This document shows, one piece after another, positions 1 through 5,592 of a stretch of DNA of 64,000 nucleotides. The notes beneath the pieces were generated by a model. That model was not told the DNA's origin, made no database searches, and was given only the letters and a program-made list of their open reading frames with translations. The DNA comes from Clostridia bacterium (GTDB lineage: Bacteria; Bacillota; Clostridia; Oscillospirales; Acutalibacteraceae): the NCBI GenBank assembly GCA_017409475.1, contig JAFQSP010000010.1, forward strand, positions 1 through 64,000. Reading direction: 5' to 3'. How positions within the stretch are numbered: the stretch's first letter is position 1; every line of letters starts with the position of its first letter. The translations under genes were made by a program, and so were the position numbers.

Positions 1-1227
1 AGCACTGATGGTAATATCGGTACGGCTGTTCATATGCTCATTAAACACGAGGGTTATGAGTCCTGTATCGGTTACCACCCAACTACCTACATTTGTACCG
101 TCGGTTAGGATAAAGGTTCCTTCACCGCCATCAACCATCAAACCGTTAGGAACTTGATACTGATAAGTTCCGGGAGAAAATCCTTCCGGACTGTTAAATG
201 AGATTGTCAGCTTATATTCGGTATTCGCCTGAGCAATATAGTTGCCATCAGCATCTTTAAGGAGCTCTTGGTTATTTTTGTCGAGCAATGTGAAGAAATA
301 ACTTCCTCCGTTTGCCTCCAGGTAAGGCAGCAAATCTATAATTGCACGTGAAGATCTCAAAGAGAACCTTTGCATTTGCGCTGTTGCCACGCCGCCTTCG
401 AAAATGAACACTTTAGGGCCGCTCGATACATTTGTCGTGTTATTCTCGAACAATCTTCTTCCAACAAGGCCCCAACCTACAATCGAAGAATCATTTAAAG
501 AAACGACACTGTCTACTACAGAATCGTTCACATCACCACGAATGATATGTATTGTAGTGTTGAATATTTCAGAAATAATGCCAACAGAGTTATCCTTAAA
601 GAATACCAAATCCCCGCTTATAGGTTTGTATTGACTGACGTTTACATATCGACCCAATCGTTTCCATTGCTCCGCCATTGATGTGGCACCTATATTTATT
701 GGAAACTTATCCGGAGGAGCTCCTGAATAATGCAAACAGAACGATACAAAGGTTGCAGACCAGTCGCTGTATGGTGTGCCATACCAAGCACCGTATCGTG
801 TGTAACCGTGACGTATGCCGTTTTGGTTTACCTCAAAGTTAAGTTTGCTTTCCGAATATCCAACCTGAGTTTTGGCAATACCGACCAAGTCCGTGCCAAG
901 ATTTCCTGTAAAGGGATAATCTTCAAACATTTTCTGCCAATCAAGCTGTGATTCTATGTCAGCGGTTTCATCGGAATAACATTCAATCGTATGAACGTGT
1001 TCTGTCAGTTCACACGGAGTATCTCCGTTTATGCACGCTTTATCGTGAGTATGCTCAATCATACCGCAGTCGGCATCACCGGCTAACGTTAGACCGGGCT
1101 TGCGCAAAGACCAGAAAACATCCAAAGAAACTACGAGGGAGAGAACAAGCAGAATGGCAAGCATTCGCATTCTTCTGACTCGTTTTTTCTTTAGTCTCTT
1201 TAGGCCTTCACTTAAGATATCCTGCAC
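1..1227 (-). CDS. Large secreted surface protein with degenerate CHAP-like domain (partial, C-terminus outside window)
   Basis: An open minus-strand frame of 409 codons starts at GTG 1227-1225 behind a strong AAAGGAGGG ribosome binding site and runs off the left edge. A Lys/Arg-rich start and one hydrophobic segment (residues about 22-40) suggest a signal anchor. Residues about 53-88 carry two Cys-x3/4-EH-x-H-x3-Cys motifs, common in Cna-B type surface proteins of gut Clostridia. Residues about 115-265 resemble a CHAP/NlpC-like amidase (YSDWSATFVSFC, GDLVFF, a GWGLV end). The expected catalytic Cys is Ser (DWSA), the His of the usual HVGI is Ser (SVGI), and the Asn of IEGN is Asp, so hydrolase activity is unlikely. 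The remainder looks like beta-rich adhesin sequence. It is the last gene of an operon with a signal peptidase. Start and secretion are well supported; function is inferred. Confidence 0.75.
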   Translation of the reverse strand, partial: MQDILSEGLKRLKKKRVRRMRMLAILLVLSLVVSLDVFWSLRKPGLTLAGDADCGMIEHTHDKACINGDTPCELTEHVHTIECYSDETADIESQLDWQKMFEDYPFTGNLGTDLVGIAKTQVGYSESKLNFEVNQNGIRHGYTRYGAWYGTPYSDWSATFVSFCLHYSGAPPDKFPINIGATSMAEQWKRLGRYVNVSQYKPISGDLVFFKDNSVGIISEIFNTTIHIIRGDVNDSVVDSVVSLNDSSIVGWGLVGRRLFENNTTNVSSGPKVFIFEGGVATAQMQRFSLRSSRAIIDLLPYLEANGGSYFFTLLDKNNQELLKDADGNYIAQANTEYKLTISFNSPEGFSPGTYQYQVPNGLMVDGGEGTFILTDGTNVGSWVVTDTGLITLVFNEHMNSRTDITISA

Positions 1228-1265
1228 GTCTCTCCCTCCTTTCATTTAAGTAATTTTAAGCGTTT

Positions 1266-1856
1266 TTAGTAAACGAATCCAAATTCGGGCAACGGCCAGA
1301 CTCTTATAAAGACCTTTCCGATAATATCATCCCTTGAAATTGCCCCAACCACTGAGTTTCGACTATCCACCGAATTAGAGCGTCTGTCACCTAATACAAA
1401 ATAACTTGTACCCGGCACCTTATATGGGAATTCCAAGTCGCAATCTCCAAGTCCCTTTTCTGTAACGTAAGGTTCTTCTAATAATTCGCCATTCACATAA
1501 ACATTACCGTCGGCATCAATCGCCACTTCATCTTCAGGTAATGCTATCACTCGTTTCAGCAAGATTTTTCCTTGATAATAGAAGCCAATTAAATCTCCTC
1601 GTTCAAATTTCTTTGTTTTTAAAAGAACAACAATCTCATCGTGTTCTAATGTGGGCGACATACTATCACCCGAAATTTGAAGAATAGGCAAAAACAAGGT
1701 AGTAATTAACACCGCAACGGCAGCTACCACCAAAAGCACAGAAATAGTGCCTCGAAGAGCTTGGCGATAGTATGTACCCCTTCGTATACGTTTGCGCTCG
1801 CTTTGAATTTCCGATAACGAGGGAACAGAAACCTTCTTTGCATGCTTATTGGCCAT
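1266..1856 (-). CDS. lepB: Signal peptidase I
   Basis: A 196-residue type I signal peptidase, which removes signal peptides from exported proteins at the outer face of the membrane. One transmembrane helix (about residues 35-58) precedes the catalytic Ser in SGDSMSPTL; the general-base Lys is in LLKRVIALPEDEV; the box GDRRSNSVDSRN is present near the C-terminus. Length is normal for the Gram-positive form. The start overlaps the upstream coiled-coil gene by 11 bases, so translation is probably coupled. It lies just upstream of the secreted surface protein, which suggests a dedicated peptidase for that substrate (inference). The family call is firm; whether it is the main or an accessory signal peptidase cannot be seen here. 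Confidence 0.92.
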   Translation of the reverse strand: MANKHAKKVSVPSLSEIQSERKRIRRGTYYRQALRGTISVLLVVAAVAVLITTLFLPILQISGDSMSPTLEHDEIVVLLKTKKFERGDLIGFYYQGKILLKRVIALPEDEVAIDADGNVYVNGELLEEPYVTEKGLGDCDLEFPYKVPGTSYFVLGDRRSNSVDSRNSVVGAISRDDIIGKVFIRVWPLPEFGFVY

Positions 1857-2298
1857 CGTCTATACCCTCACACATTAACTGTTTTTTTCTTTCTTCGAGT
1901 GTTTCAACCTCTGATTTAAGTTGTTGCCACTTCACGTACTCTCTTTTATAAGCCGCTTTCAAGATGTCAAACTTTTTCTCACCATCGGCAAGAATGTCTC
2001 TTACTCTCTTTTCAGCTTCCTCAATTTTTTTTGCACACTCTCTGTCCGCATCTTCTCTCATACAGGAGATTTCACGCAAATAGATATCGGCGGCCATTTG
2101 TGCAGTAGAAAACACATTTGTAACCGACATAGCCGCGTCAGCGATTGAACCCGCTGTGGAAATACGAATACGTTTATCCTGAAGTTCGGTCTTAAGCGAC
2201 TCTATTTCTTCTTGCATATCCTGCTCGTTTTTCTTTAACTGATAGATAATATCTACAAGTTCACGCCGGCTTAGTCGCTTTAATTCTTTGCTAATCAT
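1846..2298 (-). CDS. Small coiled-coil protein of unknown function
   Basis: A 150-residue protein without signal peptide or membrane segment. Two charged heptad-rich stretches (about residues 15-45 and 85-145) predict a coiled coil, separated by an Ala/Ser-rich centre (GSIADAAMSVTNVFSTAQ). From memory, small proteins with a similar central motif recur beside signal peptidase and surface-protein genes in Ruminococcaceae, but I know no established function. It overlaps the XRE gene upstream by 4 bases (ATGA) and the signal peptidase downstream by 11, so the three are translationally coupled. Confidence 0.65.
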   Translation of the reverse strand: MISKELKRLSRRELVDIIYQLKKNEQDMQEEIESLKTELQDKRIRISTAGSIADAAMSVTNVFSTAQMAADIYLREISCMREDADRECAKKIEEAEKRVRDILADGEKKFDILKAAYKREYVKWQQLKSEVETLEERKKQLMCEGIDDGQ

Positions 2299-2696
2299 AC
2301 CGTGCCCTCCTTGGTGTCTTTCTGACCTTCGAGAGCCGGACCTGCTATGGATAATCTTTCGTATGGACTATGAATTTTCTTTCCTTTGGTGCATCGTTCG
2401 TACTCAACACTTAAAATGGTCTTGAGGGTATGTATTGCATGATCGTCGAGAGACGAAAGCATGGAACAAATCTCATAACAATGTTCATTAAACACAGTAA
2501 GATCTGCGTCATATGCCTGCTTTAAGTTTAGCAAATTACAAATCTTTATAACTGTTTCATAGGATGTTCTGCCAATTCCTTTAGATAACGCATTAGAAAG
2601 CGTACTATACGGAATGCCGCTCTTTTCAGAAAATTTGCGCACACTTTTATATTGTTTTAATATTTCTGATTTGATAAGTTGTGTAATGCTATCCAA
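2295..2696 (-). CDS. XRE-family helix-turn-helix regulator
   Basis: A 133-residue protein whose first 65 residues form a Cro/C1-type helix-turn-helix: the recognition region reads VRKFSEKSGIPYSTLSNALS and is followed by a second helical part ending in NLLNLKQAYD. The C-terminal half shows no recognisable domain. It is the first gene of the four-gene minus-strand operon and has its own promoter about 50 bases upstream, so it may regulate the operon itself (inference). A palindromic CGTTAACG just upstream of the -35 box (2779-2786) is a possible but unproven operator. Confidence 0.8.
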   Translation of the reverse strand: MDSITQLIKSEILKQYKSVRKFSEKSGIPYSTLSNALSKGIGRTSYETVIKICNLLNLKQAYDADLTVFNEHCYEICSMLSSLDDHAIHTLKTILSVEYERCTKGKKIHSPYERLSIAGPALEGQKDTKEGTV

Positions 2697-2745
2697 AACA
2701 AATCCCTACCTTTCTTCATTTTATGACAACATCATGGTAAAGTAT

Positions 2746-2774
2746 ATTATAGCACCATTAATCGACAATTGCAA
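2746..2774 (-). promoter_or_regulatory. Sigma-A type promoter of the XRE/signal peptidase operon
   Basis: On the minus strand, -35 TTGCAA (2774-2769) and -10 TATAAT (2751-2746) are separated by 17 bases, about 50 bases before the XRE start codon. Matches and spacing are good. The AAGAAAGG ribosome binding site follows at the expected place. Confidence 0.65.
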
Positions 2775-2838
2775 TATACGTTAACGGAATTTGGTTAATT
2801 CTCTTTATAAATGAATTTATCAGAAAAACAAGCAAAAT

Positions 2839-2863
2839 CCGGATAAGATATAATCTCATCCGG
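2839..2863 (-). terminator. Rho-independent terminator hairpin
   Basis: Minus-strand stem CCGGATGAGAT / ATCTTATCCGG (11 pairs including one G-U, 3-base loop), followed by ATTTTGCTTGTTTTT. It faces away from the XRE promoter and would end transcription of the remnant genes to its right. Confidence 0.6.
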
Positions 2864-2927
2864 CTTTATTTGTGACAGTTTGAATATTTAGTTTTAAGCT
2901 GCTCAGATCAGTGGATTTTTGACGCAT
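2856..2927 (-). pseudogene. Possible 23-codon remnant ORF
   Basis: An ATG (2927-2925) lies behind the purine-rich AAAGGAGGAGAG and opens 23 codons ending in TGA inside the following terminator. The peptide begins MRQKSTDLSS and matches nothing I recognise. Its strong ribosome binding site and adjoining terminator suggest the trimmed end of a former gene rather than a functional peptide. Confidence 0.25.
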
Positions 2928-3034
2928 ATTTAGAATGTTACTCTCCTCCTTTCTAAAACCGCCCAAAAACCCGTTTTTGACACCAATGCGTTCAATGGGG
3001 CAAACCAGCGAAAGCCCTTGTGTTTATGCGGATT

Positions 3035-3097
3035 TCACGCGGTTTGGCCTATTATAACGCATTCCTCAATTCTTCTCACAATACCTGTTGCTTTCAT
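3035..3097 (-). pseudogene. Truncated AbrB/SpoVT-type start (20 codons)
   Basis: Behind an AAGGAGATTT ribosome binding site, ATG 3097-3095 encodes MKATGIVRRIE, then leaves the family and stops after 20 codons. Positions 3066-3102 are identical over 37 bases to 4585-4621, the start of the AbrB-like gene 1.5 kb away. This is a copied or rearranged gene start whose body has been lost. It adjoins the MITE-like repeat, which suggests the same event. Confidence 0.6.
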
Positions 3098-3117
3098 ATA
3101 TAAATCTCCTTCTTAAC

Positions 3118-3223
3118 AAAGGCTCCCTTGCCTAAAGGGGGGCTGTCAGCGAAGCTGACTGGGGGATATCGTATCCCTCCACCAACTTCGTTGGTCCCCA
3201 TCCTTTGAGGTAAGGGAGGCTTT
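3118..3223. repeat. MITE/REP-like intergenic inverted repeat
   Basis: About 105 bases bounded by imperfect terminal inverted repeats: AAGGCTCCCTTGCCT on the left and the reverse complement AAGCCTCCCTTACCT on the right. Inside are shorter palindromes (GTCAGCGAAGCTGAC; CCAACTTCGTTGG). From memory, this kind of element (TCAGCGAAGCTGACTG with CTCCCTT ends) is a common non-coding repeat in Ruminococcaceae genomes. No ORF is present. It probably folds into a long RNA hairpin if transcribed. Confidence 0.7.
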
Positions 3224-3287
3224 ATTTCACAAATTTTCAAATTGTGATGTTATTATTTGTGATAAAAGGGAATTTATACTGCATATG

Positions 3288-3315
3288 TTGATTTTCAAAT
3301 AAAATATGGTATATT
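3288..3315 (+). promoter_or_regulatory. Promoter of the acyltransferase gene
   Basis: -35 TTGATT (3288-3293), 16-base spacer, -10 TATATT (3310-3315), 35 bases before the GTG start; the ribosome binding site TAGGAGGT is at 3333-3340. The surroundings are very AT-rich, so confidence is moderate. Confidence 0.45.
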
Positions 3316-3349
3316 TTATTTAGAATTGTTTTTAGGAGGTTAAAACTAA

Positions 3350-4411
3350 GTGTATCAAACTGAAAAACTTTTTTGGAAAAAGAAAGAGATAATATCTTTT
3401 ATATTAAGTATATTTGTATTCTTTATTCATATTTCCTCATTTGCTCAATATTCCAATACATATAGTGCTATTTCCGCTGTAAATGAAAGAGTATCTTTTT
3501 TCTTCAAGGAATCAATCACTCGTTTTGCCGTACCTATGTTTTTCATTTTGTCAGGAATCGCTTTTTTTAAAAGTTATGATAATAGCAAATATCTAAATAA
3601 AATACATTCAAGAATTTTTACCCTTGTATTTCCGTATTTGTTATGGAATACCATTTGGATGATTTTTGATATGGTGTGTTCTTATACATTCATTTCAAAC
3701 TTTTTTGTGAGTAAACAACCGTTTTCCTTAACCTTTGCCAATGTTCTAAAAGGTATATTTTTCTACGGAAATAATGTTCCGTTTTGGTTTGTATTTAATC
3801 TTATTATTTTTTCATTGGCTGCACCACTGATTCATTTTATAGTCCGCAACAAATACATAGGCATTGCTTCGATAATTTTACTTACTATTCTTGCAACCTT
3901 CGGGATTGGAATACCTTCGTCCGTATTTTATTCGTCAACTTCAATAATATATTATTTAATTGGCGCAATAATTGGTAAACATTATTTCGATTTCACTTCA
4001 AGAAAAGCAAATAAAGGTATACGTTATTCTTCATTAATATTATTGTTATCATATATAACTTTGAAAAATATTTTTCCGTCTTCTCATTACTCACTTGAAA
4101 TTCTTTTACAAGTTGTGGTATTCTCTTTATCTTCTTTTGCGTTGTGGAATATTATGGATATCTTTATTGATAAGATTAAACCTAGAAAAATTTATTCTAA
4201 TTCTTTTGCGATATATGCAATGCACATAAATATTTCCGCCATAATTACAAAGTTGGTTTTTCTGTGTTTACCCAAAAGTGAATGGATGGCTATACCTAAT
4301 TTTATTATCACCACTATTTTCACCTTAACAATAATATATCTCATATGTATTTTCTTGCAAAAATTTTTGCCAAAGGTATATGCTATACTTTTGGGCAACA
4401 GAATAAAATAA
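3350..4411 (+). CDS. Membrane acyltransferase, acyltransferase 3 family
   Basis: A 353-residue integral membrane protein with about ten hydrophobic segments. The early pattern (a His-containing first helix, then RFAVPMFFILSGIAFF and a conserved VFPYLLWN segment) is that of acyltransferase 3 family proteins, which acetylate or acylate sugars of surface polysaccharides and peptidoglycan at the membrane. GTG start with TAGGAGGT nine bases upstream. Base composition is clearly more AT-rich than the housekeeping genes and codon use is A/T-ending, suggesting recent transfer. It is monocistronic, ending at a shared hairpin with the convergent AbrB remnant. The substrate cannot be inferred. Confidence 0.85.
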   Translation: MYQTEKLFWKKKEIISFILSIFVFFIHISSFAQYSNTYSAISAVNERVSFFFKESITRFAVPMFFILSGIAFFKSYDNSKYLNKIHSRIFTLVFPYLLWNTIWMIFDMVCSYTFISNFFVSKQPFSLTFANVLKGIFFYGNNVPFWFVFNLIIFSLAAPLIHFIVRNKYIGIASIILLTILATFGIGIPSSVFYSSTSIIYYLIGAIIGKHYFDFTSRKANKGIRYSSLILLLSYITLKNIFPSSHYSLEILLQVVVFSLSSFALWNIMDIFIDKIKPRKIYSNSFAIYAMHINISAIITKLVFLCLPKSEWMAIPNFIITTIFTLTIIYLICIFLQKFLPKVYAILLGNRIK

Positions 4412-4422
4412 TAAATCAAGAA

Positions 4423-4453
4423 TAACGGAGGAGTGAACTTCACTCCTCCGTTA
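4423..4453. terminator. Bidirectional terminator hairpin
   Basis: A perfect palindrome with 14-base arms (AACGGAGGAGTGAA and its complement) sits between the convergent acyltransferase and AbrB-like genes. The stop codon of the AbrB-like gene lies inside the stem. No strong U-tract follows on either strand, so efficiency is uncertain. Confidence 0.6.
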
Positions 4454-4616
4454 CTCTTTGTATCACACTATGTATCGCAATGCAAAACTTGTCAATCGGT
4501 GTCAATGTTGTCAGCAACGGGTCGCCTTCACGAATTCTCATAGTCCTACGAATTTCCTTGGGGATAACAACCCTGCCTAAATCGTCAATTCTTCTCACAA
4601 TACCTGTTGCTTTCAT
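4440..4616 (-). pseudogene. Truncated AbrB/SpoVT-like transition regulator
   Basis: From ATG 4616 the first 40 residues (MKATGIVRRIDDLGRVVIPK and the following EIRRTMRIREGDPL) are a near-perfect SpoVT/AbrB swapped-hairpin DNA-binding domain. The sequence then departs from the family and stops at 58 residues inside a terminator, where full SpoVT is about three times longer and even short AbrB proteins continue with a dimerisation strand and tail. An upstream in-frame ATG (4640) would add eight residues not seen in the family. I treat it as a truncated gene, though a short DNA-binding protein cannot be excluded. Confidence 0.55.
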
Positions 4617-4708
4617 ATATACATTTCTTCTTAGATACAAATTGTGTTGTTATTATTTGTAAATATCGGTGAAATATACTTGAACTTACAATATAGAAAA
4701 TCGATACA

Positions 4709-4737
4709 TTGACTTTTCTTCTAGTGTATGATATGAT
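4709..4737 (+). promoter_or_regulatory. Promoter of the SHOCT-domain gene
   Basis: -35 TTGACT (4709-4714), 17-base spacer, -10 TATGAT (4732-4737), 40 bases before the ATG of the following gene, whose ribosome binding site is TAGGAGAT. Confidence 0.6.
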
Positions 4738-4776
4738 TAACGACATAAAAGTTATATTAAAATAGGAGATATATTT

Positions 4777-5178
4777 ATGGCAAAAGTTTCTGTATTTGAG
4801 AATTCAAAGTTTGCTACTGTTCTTAGTTTTCTTGGCTATTTATGTATGCCGATTGGTGTTTACTGTTTATTTGAAGACGGGTTAGACAAAAGTGTAGGTA
4901 TCATTATAATAGCGGCTGGTTTTGCTTTAAAAATACTTTCTATCCTTGTCAACAGATGGAAAGAAAAGCGGCTTGCCAAACGAGCCGCCAAGAAAAACCA
5001 GATAAAAAGCGAAGGTGTCAGTGGTGCTTCCGTCAACAGTGAAGAAAAGGCGAAAGCAAGAGCCAGCCTTGACGAGTTCGTAAAATACAAAGAGTTATTA
5101 TCGAAAGGAACAATAACTCGCGAAGAGTTTGAAGCGAAGACAGGCGAACTCTTCAAAGACTATGTTAAAACAAAATAA
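4777..5178 (+). CDS. Small membrane protein with C-terminal SHOCT domain
   Basis: A 133-residue protein. Two hydrophobic segments (about residues 14-31 and 38-58) form a membrane hairpin, followed by a basic linker (KEKRLAKRAAKK), a charged region, and a C-terminal SHOCT motif (about residues 103-127, YKELLSKGTITREEFEAKTG). SHOCT is a short oligomerisation motif usually at protein ends; the biological role is unknown. Own promoter upstream and own terminator downstream, so monocistronic. The domain call is good; no function can be assigned. Confidence 0.75.
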   Translation: MAKVSVFENSKFATVLSFLGYLCMPIGVYCLFEDGLDKSVGIIIIAAGFALKILSILVNRWKEKRLAKRAAKKNQIKSEGVSGASVNSEEKAKARASLDEFVKYKELLSKGTITREEFEAKTGELFKDYVKTK

Positions 5179-5238
5179 CAATAGAAATATTGCAAGCCAA
5201 CAAAACAAACTGGTTAAATAATCGTGATGGATATATTG

Positions 5239-5267
5239 AAAGCGAGGTGAAATTCACCTCGCTTTGC
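5239..5267 (+). terminator. Rho-independent terminator
   Basis: Stem AAAGCGAGGTGAA / TTCACCTCGCTTT followed by GCTTTT, 60 bases after the SHOCT gene. Confidence 0.75.
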
Positions 5268-5330
5268 TTTTATGTTTATGTATTACCAAACAAAATCTGT
5301 CGAAAAATGTCAAGGTATCTGTGATAAGGT

Positions 5331-5396
5331 TATATAAAATTCTCCTTGTTTTACAAAGCCTAACTTTTATTATCTTTAAAACAAGGAGATTTATAC
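5331..5396. repeat. Long hairpin repeat, copy 1
   Basis: Left arm AAATTCTCCTTGTTTTA and right arm TAAAACAAGGAGATTT pair over about 16 bases around a 23-base loop. The right arm continues TATACT, as in two other copies in this window (11901-11962 and 18833-18887). Here no gene ends beside it on the minus strand, unlike the other two. Confidence 0.6.
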
Positions 5397-5397
5397 T

Positions 5398-5541
5398 GTG
5401 CTGTTTTGGTATTTAATTATTTGTTATATAATAGATAAAATTATTGAGTGCTCCTTTATGCATGTTGAAAAGAATCTGAGTTATCGGCAAAAAATTAATA
5501 AAAGCAAGCTTATTAACATAAGTGTTGCTTTAAAAATATGA
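5398..5541 (+). CDS. Possible 47-residue hydrophobic small protein
   Basis: GTG 5398 opens 47 codons to TGA 5541, nine bases behind AAGGAG (5383-5388), which lies inside the right arm of the hairpin repeat. The N-terminal 17 residues (VLFWYLIICYIIDKIIE) are hydrophobic and the rest is polar and basic. No homologue is recognised. The ribosome binding site would be hidden if the hairpin forms. Coding status is doubtful: the region is AT-rich and the binding site may simply be part of the repeat. Confidence 0.25.
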   Translation: MLFWYLIICYIIDKIIECSFMHVEKNLSYRQKINKSKLINISVALKI

Positions 5542-5553
5542 CCGTGTTAAAAT
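5525..5553 (+). promoter_or_regulatory. Promoter of the asparaginase gene
   Basis: -35 TTGCTT (5525-5530), 17-base spacer, -10 TAAAAT (5548-5553), 40 bases before the start codon. Confidence 0.5.
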
Positions 5554-5592
5554 AAAAGCGTATAAAAGCAAACTGTTGAAGGAGTGATAATT

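Larger units (their letters stand above)
2697..3349. other. Long intergenic region with mobile-element scars
   Basis: These 653 bases separate divergent genes. From left to right they hold the XRE operon promoter, a minus-strand terminator hairpin, a possible 23-codon minus-strand ORF behind a good ribosome binding site, about 100 bases with no recognisable gene, a truncated abrB/spoVT start, a MITE-like inverted repeat, and the promoter of the acyltransferase gene. The minus-strand pieces (two ribosome binding sites, a truncated start and a terminator with no full gene between) look like the remains of deleted genes. Confidence 0.6.
5179..5592. other. Intergenic region with hairpin repeat copy 1 and a possible small ORF
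   Basis: These 414 bases hold the SHOCT gene terminator, a copy of the long AAATCTCCTTG hairpin repeat, a possible 47-codon plus-strand ORF starting just behind that hairpin, and the promoter of the asparaginase gene, which overlaps the end of the small ORF. A TGTCGAA heptamer resembling a Spo0A box lies at 5298-5304; a single heptamer is weak evidence. Confidence 0.5.

Noticed and set aside
404..1178. Three plus-strand ORFs of 73-76 codons at the left edge
   Set aside because: They lie opposite a long minus-strand frame with a strong ribosome binding site and clear domain motifs; none has family resemblance.
3118..3223. CRISPR repeat or transposase-bearing insertion sequence
   Set aside because: A single inverted-repeat element without spacers or an ORF; it fits a MITE/REP-like intergenic repeat.
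5298..5304. Spo0A box (TGTCGAA) upstream of hairpin copy 1
   Set aside because: One heptamer in AT-rich DNA with no adjacent second box or promoter is not enough to claim a regulatory site.
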